From Methylopila sp. 73B (GTDB lineage: Bacteria > Pseudomonadota > Alphaproteobacteria > Rhizobiales > Methylopilaceae): a DNA stretch of 64,000 bases. The stretch is from the NCBI RefSeq assembly GCF_000526315.1, contig NZ_JAFV01000001.1:248001-312000 (forward strand), read 5' to 3'. How positions within the stretch are numbered: the stretch's first letter is position 1; every line of letters starts with the position of its first letter. Positions 25,028 through 34,903 of this stretch are shown piece after piece. The notes under the pieces are model-generated. The model made no database searches. It saw nothing but the letters and a program-made list of their open reading frames with translations, and was not told where the DNA came from. The translations under genes and the position numbers were made by a program.

Positions 25028-26358
25028 GCGAGGCCTCTGCGACGGGGACCTTCCTGCGGCGCCTGATGCCGAAGGGCCTCTACACCCGCTCGCTGCTTAT
25101 CATCGTCGTGCCGATGGTGCTGCTGCAGGGCGTGCTCGCGTTCGTGTTCCTGGAACGGCACTACCAGCTCGTGACCGAGAGGCTGTCATCGGCGGTCTCG
25201 CAGGACATCGCCGCGCTGGCGAGGCTCCACGATCTCCAGCCGACCCCAGAGAACGATGCGCGGCTCGTTCGCATCGCGCGCGACGAGCTGTCGTTGCAGG
25301 TGGAGTTCCTGCCGCCGCAACCGCTGCCGCAGGAACGCCCGCGGCCGTTTTTCTCCATCATCGACGAGGCGCTCTCCAGCCAGCTCGCAGAGAGCCTGAA
25401 ACGACCGTTCTGGATCGACACCGTCGGCCGGTCGAACTTCGTCGAGATCCGAGTGTCGCTGTCCGACGCCACCATGAAGGTCCTGGCCCGCCGCAATCTC
25501 GCCTACGCCTCCAACAGCCACATCTTCCTGGTCTGGATGGTGGGCGCCTCGGTGGTGCTGATCACCGTCGCGATCCTGTTCCTGCGCAACCAGATCCGCC
25601 CGATCCTCGCGCTCGCGGCCGCCGCCGAGAGCTTCGGCAAGGGCCGGGCCGGCCCGGATTTCAAGGTGCGCGGCGCCCGGGAGGTGCGGGAGGCCGGCCG
25701 CGCGTTCCTGGACATGCGCGACCGCATCGAACGTCAGATCGAGCAGCGCACGACCATGCTGGCGGGCGTCAGCCACGATCTGCGGACCATGCTCACCCGC
25801 TTTCGCCTTCAACTGGCGCTGCTCGACGAGACGCCAGAAATCGAGGATCTCAACCGCGACGTCGACGAGATGTCGCGGATGCTGGAGGCCTACCTCGCCT
25901 TCGTGCGCGGCGACGCAGGGGAAGCGCCGTCGCCCACCGACGTGCCGGGGCTGCTGGACGATCTGAAACGGGCGGTGGAGACTTCCGGCGTGCGAGCGAC
26001 CGTGGAGAGCCACGGCCCCGACACCGCGGTGGTCCGCCCCGACGCCTTCCGGCGCTGCCTAAGCAACCTCGTCTCCAACGCGTCGCGCTTCTCCACGCGG
26101 ATCGCAATCCAGGCGATCAACGACGGCCGAACGCTCGAGATCCGGATCGACGATGACGGCCCGGGCATCCCGCTCGAGAAGCGCGAGGAGGTGTTTCGGC
26201 CGTTCCTCAGGCTCGACCAGGCCCGCAACCAGGACCACGGCGGCACCGGTCTCGGCCTCGCCATCACCCGCGACATCGCCCGCAGCCATGGCGGCGACGT
26301 CACGCTCGAGTCGAGCCCGCTCGGCGGCTTAAGGGCAGTGGTGCGGGTGCCGGCCTAG
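25024..26358 (+). CDS. EnvZ-like sensor histidine kinase
   Basis: 444 aa. TM1 about 22-44, a periplasmic domain of about 115 residues, TM2 about 167-187, HAMP (NQIRPILALAAAAESFGKG), then the dimerisation/phosphoacceptor helix SHDLRTMLTRF with His251. The catalytic domain has NLVSNASRF (N box), IDDDGPGIP, and GGTGLGLAITRDIA. The classic Pro four residues after the His motif (RTPLTR) is Met here; aliphatic substitutions are known to me in rhizobial relatives, so it is probably functional. Partner of the preceding response regulator. Confidence 0.92.
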   Translation: MSEASATGTFLRRLMPKGLYTRSLLIIVVPMVLLQGVLAFVFLERHYQLVTERLSSAVSQDIAALARLHDLQPTPENDARLVRIARDELSLQVEFLPPQPLPQERPRPFFSIIDEALSSQLAESLKRPFWIDTVGRSNFVEIRVSLSDATMKVLARRNLAYASNSHIFLVWMVGASVVLITVAILFLRNQIRPILALAAAAESFGKGRAGPDFKVRGAREVREAGRAFLDMRDRIERQIEQRTTMLAGVSHDLRTMLTRFRLQLALLDETPEIEDLNRDVDEMSRMLEAYLAFVRGDAGEAPSPTDVPGLLDDLKRAVETSGVRATVESHGPDTAVVRPDAFRRCLSNLVSNASRFSTRIAIQAINDGRTLEIRIDDDGPGIPLEKREEVFRPFLRLDQARNQDHGGTGLGLAITRDIARSHGGDVTLESSPLGGLRAVVRVPA

Positions 26359-26458
26359 AGAGCTGCAGCCCGCGCTTCGAGGCCCGCGCGCGCCGGCCCA
26401 AGGCCGCGACACGCACTAATGGTGTCATCGCCCAATCGACGTGGCCGCCTATGCGCGC

Positions 26459-27841
26459 TCACGCGGCCGTGCGCAGGTTCTCCTCGCCCGCCCAAGCCTC
26501 GGCGCGGTCGAGCGCCCTCGCGAGCTTGTCGAACAGTTCGTCGACCTGCGCTTCGGTGATCACGAGCGGCGGGCACACCGCGATGGCGTCGCCGATGGCG
26601 CGGACGATCAGACCTTCCTGCTCCGCAAAAGCGACGACCTTCGGCGCGACGCCTTGCTTCGGGCCGAACGCCCGCTTGGTCGCCTTGTCCGCGACGACCT
26701 CGACCGCGCCCACGAGCCCCTTGCCGCGGGCTTCGCCCACCAGCGGATGTTTCGCCAGCGCCTGCAGCCGCGCCTGGAAGTGCGGGATCAACCCGCGGAC
26801 ATGCCCGATGATGTTCTCGCGCTCGTAGATCTCCAGCGTGCGCAGCGCCACCGCCGCCGCGACCGGGTGTCCGGAATAGGTGAAGCCGTGGCCGAACACG
26901 CCGATCTTTTCGCTCTGGCGGATCAGCGCCTCGTCGATCCACTCCGGAATCATGACGCCCGCGATCGGCAGGTAGGCGGAGGACAGCGCCTTCGCAACCG
27001 AGATCGTGTCGGGGCTCATCTCCATGGCGGTCGAGCCGAACCACTCGCCGAGCCGTCCGAAGCCGCAGATCACCTCGTCGGCGATCAGCATGACGTCGTG
27101 CTTCTCGAGAACCTCCTGGATCTTCGGGTAGTAGGTCTCCGGCGGCACGATGACACCGCCGGCGCCCATGACCGGCTCCGCGATGAACGCCGCGACCGTG
27201 TCCGGCCCCTCCGCTTCGATCTGGGCGTCGAGTTCGGCCGCGAGCCGGGTCGCGAAGTCGATCTCGCTCTCGCCGGGATGGGCGAAGCGGTAGTGATGCG
27301 GGCAGGCGGCGTGCCTCACGCCGGCGATCGGCAGGTCGAAATCGATGTGGTTGTTGGGCAGGCCGGTCAGGCTCGCGCTTGCGATCGTGACGCCGTGGTA
27401 GGCCTTGATCCGCGAGATGATCTTCTTCTTCTGCGGCCGGCCCAGCGCGTTGTTGACGTACCAGACGAGCTTCATCTGGGTGTCGTTGGCCTCGGAGCCC
27501 GAGTTGCAGAAGAACACCTTCGAGATCGGCGTCGGCGCGAGTTCCTTGAGCTTTTCGGCGAGCGCGATCGCCGGATCGTGGCTCTTGCCGGAGAACAGGT
27601 GCGCGAAAGGCAGCTTCGACATCTGCTCGGCGGCGACCTCGACCAGCTCCTGCCGACCATGCCCGAGCGCCGTGCACCAGAGGCCGGCCATGCCCTCGAG
27701 ATAGGGTTTGCCGTCGGTGTCGTAGACGTGGACGCCGTCGCCCCGCTCCAGGATGAGAGTGCCCTGTCGCGGCAACGTCGCAAGGTTCGAATAGGGATGG
27801 AGAACGGTCGCGACGTCGCGGGCCTGAAGGTTCGTAAGCAT
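26459..27841 (-). CDS. class III PLP aminotransferase (omega-aminotransferase type)
   Basis: 460 aa from ATG 27841 (GGGAGAG 8 bp upstream). Fold-type I transaminase: FFCNSGSEANDTQMKL binds PLP phosphate, AYHGVTIAS, EPVMGAGGVIVPP, ADEVICGFGR (aspartate to the pyridine N), and SVAKALSSAYLP with Schiff-base Lys284. GHGFTYSGHP closes the site. The subgroup usually transfers amino groups from diamines, beta-alanine or GABA to pyruvate. The substrate cannot be fixed from sequence alone. It stands alone between the kinase operon and a divergent small gene. Confidence 0.88.
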   Translation of the reverse strand: MLTNLQARDVATVLHPYSNLATLPRQGTLILERGDGVHVYDTDGKPYLEGMAGLWCTALGHGRQELVEVAAEQMSKLPFAHLFSGKSHDPAIALAEKLKELAPTPISKVFFCNSGSEANDTQMKLVWYVNNALGRPQKKKIISRIKAYHGVTIASASLTGLPNNHIDFDLPIAGVRHAACPHHYRFAHPGESEIDFATRLAAELDAQIEAEGPDTVAAFIAEPVMGAGGVIVPPETYYPKIQEVLEKHDVMLIADEVICGFGRLGEWFGSTAMEMSPDTISVAKALSSAYLPIAGVMIPEWIDEALIRQSEKIGVFGHGFTYSGHPVAAAVALRTLEIYERENIIGHVRGLIPHFQARLQALAKHPLVGEARGKGLVGAVEVVADKATKRAFGPKQGVAPKVVAFAEQEGLIVRAIGDAIAVCPPLVITEAQVDELFDKLARALDRAEAWAGEENLRTAA

Positions 27842-28031
27842 GGCGCGTCTCTCCCAATCGGCGATCTCCGACGCCTCACGCATAGGAAATTCGCGCGCCG
27901 CTTGAAAGCGCGGCGAGCGCATGCCGCGGGGCCAAAAAAATGTTCTCGCGTTCGGCGAAATTAACTGGAACGATAGTCGAAGTCCGGCGTTCTTACGCTC
28001 GATCGCACTCCGTCATTTCGGTCTCAAAACG

Positions 28032-28358
28032 ATGCGGCTCGCACTCGTTGGCGCTGCCCTTGCGTTCGCAGGCTATGCGGCGCTCAACCATGTGACCTAC
28101 CTCGCCGATGGCGGGTACTCGAGCGGATTCCCGGAACACAGACGTATCGACGTGCGCTCCCCGCAGGAGTGCGCCGAGGTGATCGCACGGGCGGACCGGA
28201 CGCTGGGTCCCAATCACGGCCTCGTCTGCGATCGGGTTCCGTTGGCGCGTCATTGGTTCAACCTCGCGCAGGACGCGTTCGAGCGGCGGCAGGTCCTGGC
28301 GACGGTCGCCAACGCGGTCCGCACCGACGCCGTGGCGAGCACCGCAGGGCTGCGCTGA
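28032..28358 (+). CDS. small exported or membrane-anchored protein, unknown
   Basis: 108 aa. The N-terminal hydrophobic segment MRLALVGAALAFAGYAAL is a signal peptide or anchor. The rest is hydrophilic, with CAEVI and CDRVP supplying two Cys that could form a disulfide, and ARHWFNLAQDAFERRQVLATVANAV as a helical end. No family is recognised. The divergent aminotransferase starts 190 bp to the left, and the extensin-like gene converges with it 10 bp past its stop. Confidence 0.55.
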   Translation: MRLALVGAALAFAGYAALNHVTYLADGGYSSGFPEHRRIDVRSPQECAEVIARADRTLGPNHGLVCDRVPLARHWFNLAQDAFERRQVLATVANAVRTDAVASTAGLR

Positions 28359-28368
28359 CGGGTCGCCG

Positions 28369-29565
28369 TCAGCCGCCGCGCCAGCTGCAGAGCCGGCCGC
28401 CGCGGTTCTTCCGCTTCCGCAGATCGAGATGCAGGTGATCCTCGTGGAACCCGTCGGATCCCGGCCCGAGCACCGTCATAAAACGCGCGCAGGCGGAGCC
28501 CCGCACGGCGGCTGCGAACGGGGCCGGCAGCGTCTCGTCGTAGACATCGCGCTCCTGGCCGTCCGCGAAGCCGAAGCCGGACACGTCCACCGCGTTGGCG
28601 AGCCCATGCTCGCTCATCTTGGCGTTCCGGCGGTTGTTGCGCCCCCGGCAGACGAACGACGACGCGGTGCGCACCTCCGTCAGCTTCGGGCCGGCCTTTT
28701 CCGCGGCGGGCGCAAGGTCGTCGCGGACATAGGCCGTGACGGCGCGCGCCGTCTCGCAGCGTAGGATCGCCGCAGGCTTGATCGCGACGGTGCTTCCGTC
28801 CTTCAGCGTCACCCCTGACAGCTCCACCGGCAGCGGGGCTCCGCAGGACAGGGGCCCAAGTATCGGCGGCAGCGGCTTCGAAATCGCGCCTTCCCGCTCC
28901 AGCGCGGCGCAGTCGGCGTCTTTCGCGCGGGCGTCCGATGAGGGAGCGGCGACAGGCGGCGGGGTGTCCGCGTCGGGAAGGGCGGGCAGGGGTGGACCGT
29001 CGAGCGGCGCGCGCGGGATCATCGCGACCACGGTCGGCTCAGGCGTGCGCTCGGGCGGCAATGGAACTCCCGGCGCCGGCCGACCTTCGGGAAGCGCGAC
29101 CTCCGTGACGTCCCGGCGCCCATGCGCCACGGGATCAGGCAAAGGCGAGAGCGGGGGCGCCTCGGGGGTCGGCGCGAGACGGATCGCCACGAAGTCCGCG
29201 ACCCGCGCCGCGCTCTCGGTCGCCTCGGCGTCGGACGGGAAAGCGGCGGCGGCGAGCGGCGCGATCACCGGCGCGGCCGCCACCGCTGCGGGCGGCGGCG
29301 GAGGCGATCGTTCCTGTTCCGGGGCGCGGCCCGGCGCGGGCTTCGGAACCGGCGTCGCGGTCCGGGCGCGCGCCGGCGCCGTCGCAGGTTTTTCCCGCTT
29401 GGCGCGGCGAACAGGCTTGCGCTGTTGCGCCCACGGCAGGCGAAAGTCCGAGAACACCGAACCGTTGTTGCGCGGGGCGGCGGACGCCTGGGGGGCGGCC
29501 GGGAGCGTCGAAAGCGCAACCGCGGCGCTGGCGACGAGGAGGCAACTTCGGCCGAACCTCTTCAT
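28369..29565 (-). CDS. extensin-like family protein, exported
   Basis: 398 aa from ATG 29565. A signal peptide ends around residue 30. A long Pro/Ala/Arg-rich, probably disordered linker (about 35-215) follows, then the C-terminal extensin-like domain (PF06904 type): CAALEREGAI, ILGPLSCGAPLPVELSGV, FVCRGRNNRRNAKMSEHG, ANAVDVSGF and HEDHLHLDLRKR. The SEHG...DV and HxxHxHxD pattern resembles the zinc site of D,D-carboxypeptidase-like proteins, suggesting a peptidoglycan-related periplasmic role. The activity is not established. Confidence 0.85.
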   Translation of the reverse strand: MKRFGRSCLLVASAAVALSTLPAAPQASAAPRNNGSVFSDFRLPWAQQRKPVRRAKREKPATAPARARTATPVPKPAPGRAPEQERSPPPPPAAVAAAPVIAPLAAAAFPSDAEATESAARVADFVAIRLAPTPEAPPLSPLPDPVAHGRRDVTEVALPEGRPAPGVPLPPERTPEPTVVAMIPRAPLDGPPLPALPDADTPPPVAAPSSDARAKDADCAALEREGAISKPLPPILGPLSCGAPLPVELSGVTLKDGSTVAIKPAAILRCETARAVTAYVRDDLAPAAEKAGPKLTEVRTASSFVCRGRNNRRNAKMSEHGLANAVDVSGFGFADGQERDVYDETLPAPFAAAVRGSACARFMTVLGPGSDGFHEDHLHLDLRKRKNRGGRLCSWRGG

Positions 29566-29775
29566 CGCACGACGATAACCGGCGGGCGCAGCCTTGGGCA
29601 AGGCGCTTGGCGCAATCCCTGGTGGACGGTTCGGCCGCGCGCCGTCGCGGCGGGCGCGACTGAGATGGCCGCGTGCGGCGGCCGCAGTCCTCCCTTGGTC
29701 GGAGCCGGCCGCCGTTTGCGCGCCTTCTGACGGTGGTGTAACGCTCGAAGCTCAATCTCGAGGTTAACGCACGCT

Positions 29776-31692
29776 GTGACCGAGCCGACCGCGACGCCCC
29801 TGCTCGACGCCGTCCATGTTCCGTCGGACTTGCGGCGGATCCCCGAAGACCGCCTCCCGCAACTTGCCGACGAGCTGCGCCGCGAGACGATCGACGCCGT
29901 GTCCGTCACCGGCGGCCATCTCGGAGCGGGCCTTGGCGTCGTCGAACTCACCGTCGCGCTGCACCACGTGTTCGACACGCCGGCCGATCGGCTGATCTGG
30001 GACGTCGGCCACCAGGTCTATCCGCACAAGATCCTGACGGGCCGACGCGATCGCATCCGCACCCTGCGCAAGGGCGGGGGGCTCTCCGGCTTCACCAAGC
30101 GCTCCGAGAGCGAATACGACCCGTTCGGCGCCGGACACTCCTCTACGTCGATCTCGGCCGGCCTCGGCATGGCCGTGGCGCGCGACCTGAAGGGCGCGGA
30201 CAACCGCGTCGTCTGCGTCATCGGCGACGGCGCCATGTCCGCGGGCATGGCCTACGAGGCGATGAACAACGCCGGGGCCGCAGGCTCGCGCCTGATCGTC
30301 ATCCTGAACGACAACGACATGTCGATCGCCCCGCCGACCGGCGCCATGTCGGCCTATCTCGCTCGGCTCGTGTCCGGCCGCACCTATCTCTCGCTGCGGG
30401 AGATCGGGCGCGGGCTCGCGAAGCGGCTGCCGAAGTTCGTGGAGCGCGGCGCCGCGCGGGCGGAGGAGTACGCCCGCGGCCTCGCCATGGGCGGCACGCT
30501 GTTCGAGGAGCTCGGCTTTTACTACGTCGGCCCGATCGACGGGCACAACCTCGAGCACTTGCTGCCCGTTCTGAAGAACGTGCGCGACGCGGACCAGGGG
30601 CCGATCCTCGTCCATGTCGTCACCCAGAAGGGCAAGGGCTACGCTCCGGCGGAAGCCTCCGCGGACAAGTACCACGGCGTCTCCGCCTTCGACGTGGTCT
30701 CCGGCGCCCAGGCCAAGGCGGTCGCCAACGCGCCGAGCTACACCAAGGTCTTCGCCCAGAGCCTGATCGCCGAGGCGCGCGACGACGACCGGATCGTCGC
30801 GATCACCGCGGCCATGCCGGGCGGCACGGGCCTCGACCTGTTCGCCCAAGCGTTTCCCGCCCGCACCTTCGACGTCGGCATCGCGGAGCAGCACGCGGTC
30901 ACCTTCGCGGCGGGTCTCGCCACCGAAGGTCTCAAGCCGTTCTGCGCGCTCTATTCGACCTTTTTGCAGCGCGCCTACGACCAGGTCGTGCATGACGTCG
31001 CGATCCAGAAGCTGCCGGTGCGCTTCGCGATCGACCGCGCCGGCCTCGTCGGCGCCGACGGGGCGACCCATGCCGGCGCCTACGACATCGCCTATCTCGG
31101 CTGCCTGCCGGACATCGTGCTGATGGCGCCGGCGGACGAGGCCGAACTCGTCCATATGGTCGCGACCGCGGCCGACTACGACGAGGGTCCGAGCGCGTTC
31201 CGCTACCCACGCGGCGAAGGCGTCGGCGTCGAGATGCCGACGCGCGGCCAGCCCCTGCCGATCGGACGCGGACGCGTGGTGCGCGAAGGCACGACCGTGG
31301 CGTTGCTGTCGCTTGGACCGCGGCTCGCCGCGGCTCGCGAGGCGGCCGAGGAGCTCGGCCTGCGCGGCGTCTCCACGACTGTCGCAGACGCCCGTTTCGC
31401 CAAGCCGCTCGACCGCAACCTCATTCTCCGGCTCGCCCGCGAACACGAGGTGCTCGTCACGGTGGAGGAGGGCTCCACCGGCGGCTTCGGCGCCATGGTG
31501 CTGCAACTGCTCGCGACCGAGGGCGCGCTCGACCGCGGGCTGAAAATCCGAACGCTCACCCTGCCGGACCGTTTCCAGGACCACGATAAGCCGGAGCTTC
31601 AGCTCGCCGAAGCCGGCCTCGACGCCAAGACGATCGCCGCGACGGCGCTGCTCGCGCTTGGTCGCGAAGCGCGGGCGGCGCTGAGGGCGTAA
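29776..31692 (+). CDS. dxs: 1-deoxy-D-xylulose-5-phosphate synthase Dxs
   Basis: 638 aa, GTG start. It condenses pyruvate and glyceraldehyde 3-phosphate, the entry to the MEP isoprenoid pathway and to thiamine and pyridoxal synthesis. Marks: [32 protein letters not shown], the TPP motif [18 protein letters not shown] ending in NDNDMSI, and in the second half [35 protein letters not shown] and [11 protein letters not shown]. The length is standard. Confidence 0.96.
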   Translation: MTEPTATPLLDAVHVPSDLRRIPEDRLPQLADELRRETIDAVSVTGGHLGAGLGVVELTVALHHVFDTPADRLIWDVGHQVYPHKILTGRRDRIRTLRKGGGLSGFTKRSESEYDPFGAGHSSTSISAGLGMAVARDLKGADNRVVCVIGDGAMSAGMAYEAMNNAGAAGSRLIVILNDNDMSIAPPTGAMSAYLARLVSGRTYLSLREIGRGLAKRLPKFVERGAARAEEYARGLAMGGTLFEELGFYYVGPIDGHNLEHLLPVLKNVRDADQGPILVHVVTQKGKGYAPAEASADKYHGVSAFDVVSGAQAKAVANAPSYTKVFAQSLIAEARDDDRIVAITAAMPGGTGLDLFAQAFPARTFDVGIAEQHAVTFAAGLATEGLKPFCALYSTFLQRAYDQVVHDVAIQKLPVRFAIDRAGLVGADGATHAGAYDIAYLGCLPDIVLMAPADEAELVHMVATAADYDEGPSAFRYPRGEGVGVEMPTRGQPLPIGRGRVVREGTTVALLSLGPRLAAAREAAEELGLRGVSTTVADARFAKPLDRNLILRLAREHEVLVTVEEGSTGGFGAMVLQLLATEGALDRGLKIRTLTLPDRFQDHDKPELQLAEAGLDAKTIAATALLALGREARAALRA

Positions 31693-31826
31693 GGTCCGGT
31701 CCTGGGACGTCACGGCCCTTCCAGATCCACGGTCGTCCCACGGTTGCCATCGGCCGGACCTCGCGGCACACCGGATGCTCGGCGCCGAAGGCGGCGCCTC
31801 ATCCCCCGCCGCGAAGGACTGACCCC

Positions 31827-32594
31827 ATGCCCGGAAAGCTTCAGGACAAGGTTGCGATTGTCTCCGGCGGGGCGACGGGCATGGGCGGGGCCTCCTCGCG
31901 CCTGTTCGCGGCGGAAGGCGCCAAGGTCGCGATCGTCGATCTCAACGGCGAGGCCGCGGAGGCGACCGCAGCGGCCATCCGCGCCGAGGGCGGCGTGGCG
32001 GAGGCCTTCGTCGCCGACGTGTCGGACGAGGCTGCGGTCGGGGCCGCCGTTGCGGCGGTGACTGAACGCTTCGGCCCTGCGACCGTGCTGTTCAATCACG
32101 CCGGCACCATCGTCATAAAGCCGTTCCTCGAGACCACGGTCGCGGAATGGGACTGGCTGCACGCGGTCAACGTGCGGTCGATGTTCCTCATGACGAAGGC
32201 CGTGCTGCCGGGGATGATCGCGGCGGGCGGCGGCTCGATCGTCTGCACGTCGTCGATCTCGGCGGTGGCGGCGACGCCGATGGAGGTGCTCTACGACACC
32301 ACCAAGGGCGCCTGCCACATGTTCGCGCGCGCCATCGCGGTGGAGTTCCGCGACCGGAACATCCGCTGCAACGCGGTGTGCCCCGGTTTCATCCGCACGC
32401 CCCATGGACTGCGCGAGGTCGCCGACCTTCAGCGGCTCGGCGTCGACACGTCCGACGCCGCGATCGCGGCGGCTCAAGGGCGCATCGGCGAGGCGGAGGA
32501 GGTGGCGAAGGCCGCGCTGTTCCTCGCAAGCGACGACGCGAGCTTCGTCAACGGCGCGCATCTGTTCGTGGACAACGGCTTCACCGCGATCTGA
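31827..32594 (+). CDS. SDR-family oxidoreductase, NAD-type
   Basis: 255 aa. Cofactor loop SGGATGMGGASS, and Asp38 at the end of strand 2 (VAIVDLN) predicts NAD over NADP. NHAG replaces the usual NNAG. Catalytic Ser near 143 (TSSIS), Tyr156 and Lys160 (YDTTK). The end VNGAHLFVDNGFTAI is typical. The substrate is unknown. It stands alone between dxs and convergent meaB, 7 bp from the meaB stop. Confidence 0.85.
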   Translation: MPGKLQDKVAIVSGGATGMGGASSRLFAAEGAKVAIVDLNGEAAEATAAAIRAEGGVAEAFVADVSDEAAVGAAVAAVTERFGPATVLFNHAGTIVIKPFLETTVAEWDWLHAVNVRSMFLMTKAVLPGMIAAGGGSIVCTSSISAVAATPMEVLYDTTKGACHMFARAIAVEFRDRNIRCNAVCPGFIRTPHGLREVADLQRLGVDTSDAAIAAAQGRIGEAEEVAKAALFLASDDASFVNGAHLFVDNGFTAI

Positions 32595-32601
32595 GCGAGG
32601 C

Positions 32602-33600
32602 TCAGAAACCGAGCATCCTCGCGATCTCGTCCGCGGCCAGCGTCGGGGCGAGCTCGCCGCCCGCGACCGCGGTCTCAAGCGCGGGCACCCGCTCGGCGAG
32701 CCGCGGATCGTCGGCGAGGCGTTCGCGGAACCGGGCCTCGACCATCGTCCACATCCACCGCACCTGCTGGCCCTCTCGGCGCTTCGCGAGTTCGCCGGCC
32801 TTCGCGCGCAGGTCGCGGCAGGCGACCACGCGGGCCCAAAGCGCGTCGAGGCCCTGGTCCTCGCGGCCGGAGACGGTGAGCACCTCCGGCGTCCAGGCGC
32901 CGCCCTGGGCGTTGAGGATGCGCAGCGCGCCGGCGTAGTCGGAGGCGGCGGCCTTCGCGGGGCCGGCGCCCGCGCCGTCCGCCTTGTTGACAGCGATGAT
33001 GTCGGCGATCTCCAGCACGCCCTTTTTGATGCCCTGAAGTTCGTCGCCGGCGCCCGGCAGCATCAGCACCAAGAAGACGTCCGTCATATCGGCGACGGTG
33101 GTCTCCGACTGGCCGATTCCGACCGTCTCGACCAGGATCACGTCGAAGCCCGCCGCCTCCATCAGCAGCATGCTTTCCCGCGTCTTGGCCGCGACGCCGC
33201 CGAGCGTCCCCGCCGAGGGGGACGGGCGCACATAAGCGGCGCGGTCCATGGCGAGCCGTTGCATCCGCGTCTTGTCGCCGAGGATGGATCCGCCGGTGCG
33301 TGTCGAGGACGGGTCGACTGCGAGCACCCCCACCTTGTGCCCCTTGGCGGTGAGCCGGCTTCCGAGCGTGTCGATGGTGGTCGATTTGCCGACGCCCGGC
33401 ACGCCTGTGACGCCAACGCGGATCGCCTTGCCCGTGTCCGGCAGGAGCTCCTGCACCAGAGCGCGCGCCGCGGCCTGGTGATCGGGGCGGCGCGACTCCG
33501 CGAACGTGATCGCCCGGGCGAGGGCGGCGCGGTCGCCGGCGCGGATGCGGGCTGCAAAGGCGGGAACGTCGGCGATCTGAGGGGGAGCGGAGGGCGGCAC
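32602..33600 (-). CDS. meaB: methylmalonyl-CoA mutase-associated GTPase MeaB
   Basis: 332 aa from a GTG at 33600, supported by AAGGA about 6 bp upstream and by family length; an upstream Met at 33738 would add an unlikely 46-residue leader. G3E/ArgK GTPase: Walker A GVPGVGKST with Lys72, VDPSSTRTGGSILGDKTRM, ETVGIGQSE, and NKADGAG. MeaB gates loading and repair of adenosylcobalamin on the mutase, whose genes are 8-12 kb away at 41619-45784. Confidence 0.93.
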   Translation of the reverse strand: MPPSAPPQIADVPAFAARIRAGDRAALARAITFAESRRPDHQAAARALVQELLPDTGKAIRVGVTGVPGVGKSTTIDTLGSRLTAKGHKVGVLAVDPSSTRTGGSILGDKTRMQRLAMDRAAYVRPSPSAGTLGGVAAKTRESMLLMEAAGFDVILVETVGIGQSETTVADMTDVFLVLMLPGAGDELQGIKKGVLEIADIIAVNKADGAGAGPAKAAASDYAGALRILNAQGGAWTPEVLTVSGREDQGLDALWARVVACRDLRAKAGELAKRREGQQVRWMWTMVEARFRERLADDPRLAERVPALETAVAGGELAPTLAADEIARMLGF

Positions 33601-33784
33601 GAGGATCCTTGAAGGCGTGGGACGGAACGCGGGGGACGCTAACCGCCCGTCGGCGCGCCTGCGACCGAGCGAAAAGTCGTGGCGAAGTCCGAAATCGTCG
33701 TGGCGGGCGTGAACTGTCATCGCCTCGTCGGCGTTCACCTATCAAATCAATGTTTCAAACCATTTCGGCGGCGGAGACACCCTG

Positions 33785-33985
33785 ATGAACGCGGATCGGA
33801 TCGAAGGTCAAGGGAAGCAGATCAAGGGCAAGCTCATGCAGCTCTGGGCCGGCTTGACCGGCGACGCGGCGCTCTCGCGCCGCGGCCACGCCATTGAGCT
33901 CGTTGGCTCCGCCCAGGCCGGCTTTGGGCGCGCCATGAGCGCCGCCCGGCCCCATCTCGGCTTCCGCCGTCGCCTGGGCGTGTAA
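33785..33985 (+). CDS. CsbD-like small stress protein
   Basis: 66 aa. The first 30 residues (MNADRIEGQGKQIKGKLMQL and the following WAGLTGD) match the start of the CsbD family, usually MNxDRIEGxxKQxKGK. The second half (GHAIELVGSAQAGFGRAMSAA) is less conserved. CsbD-like proteins are general-stress-induced small helical proteins of unknown mechanism. It lies between meaB (divergent) and folP (convergent). Confidence 0.75.
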   Translation: MNADRIEGQGKQIKGKLMQLWAGLTGDAALSRRGHAIELVGSAQAGFGRAMSAARPHLGFRRRLGV

Positions 33986-34003
33986 CAGCACGGCAAGGCC
34001 GCG

Positions 34004-34831
34004 TCACGCGTCGAGCACGGCCTTCGCCACCAGCAAGGCGTCCCTGTTCTCGCGGATGTCGTGGACGCGGAACAGAGTCGCGCCCGCGGCCCAGCCGAGG
34101 ACTGAGGTCGCGACCGTTCCGTGCACGCGCTCTTCCGGCGTACGTTGGATGATGTGCCCGATAAGGGATTTCCGCGAGGTCCCGAGCAGCACCGCAAAGC
34201 CCATCCCGGCGAGCGCGCCGACCTGCTGAATGGCGATCAGATTCTGCGCGGTCGTCTTGCCGAAGCCGACGCCGGGATCGAGCGCGATGGCGTGATCGGG
34301 CACGCCCGCCTTCAGTGCGATGTCGATCGAGCGCCCGAGGAATTCCTTCATGTCCTCGACGATATCGAGCGCCGGGTCCACCTCGGTGCGGTGATGCATC
34401 ACCACGACGGGCGCGCCATGCTCGGCGGCCACGCGCGCTATGTCGGGATCGCGCTGCAGCCCCCAGACGTCGTTGACGACGTCGGCGCCTGCCTCGAGCG
34501 CGGCGGCCGCGACGGAAGCCTTCATGGTGTCGATCGAGATCGGCAGATCGAGGGCTTCGCGCACGGCGCGGATCGCCGGAACCACACGGCGGATTTCCTC
34601 CTCGGCGTCCACCGGCTGATAGCCGGGCCGGGTTGATTCGCCCCCTATGTCGACGATGTCTGCGCCGTCGCCGGCCATCCTGACGGCATGCGCGACCGCG
34701 CCCTCGACCGCGGCGAAGCGCCCCCCATCAGAGAATGAATCCGGGGTGACGTTCAGGATGCCCATCACACGCGGGCCGCCGGCGCGATCGAACAAACGGG
34801 CCGCGCCGAAAGGCGCGCGTTGAATAGTCAT
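34004..34831 (-). CDS. folP: dihydropteroate synthase FolP
   Basis: 275 aa. It joins p-aminobenzoate to 6-hydroxymethyl-dihydropterin diphosphate, giving dihydropteroate in folate synthesis. Marks: MGILNVTPDSFSDGG (the pterin/phosphate loop), DIGGESTRPG, ISIDTMKASVA, NDVWGL, VVMHHR, LDPGVGFGKT and LLGTSRKSLIG. Complete and of normal size. Confidence 0.96.
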   Translation of the reverse strand: MTIQRAPFGAARLFDRAGGPRVMGILNVTPDSFSDGGRFAAVEGAVAHAVRMAGDGADIVDIGGESTRPGYQPVDAEEEIRRVVPAIRAVREALDLPISIDTMKASVAAAALEAGADVVNDVWGLQRDPDIARVAAEHGAPVVVMHHRTEVDPALDIVEDMKEFLGRSIDIALKAGVPDHAIALDPGVGFGKTTAQNLIAIQQVGALAGMGFAVLLGTSRKSLIGHIIQRTPEERVHGTVATSVLGWAAGATLFRVHDIRENRDALLVAKAVLDA

Positions 34832-34903
34832 GGGCGGAAGCCTCCGGGGCGGGACGGACCCATGTCTTAGGGCGCGAGCCCATGATTCAAAAGCGCCGCC
34901 CGG

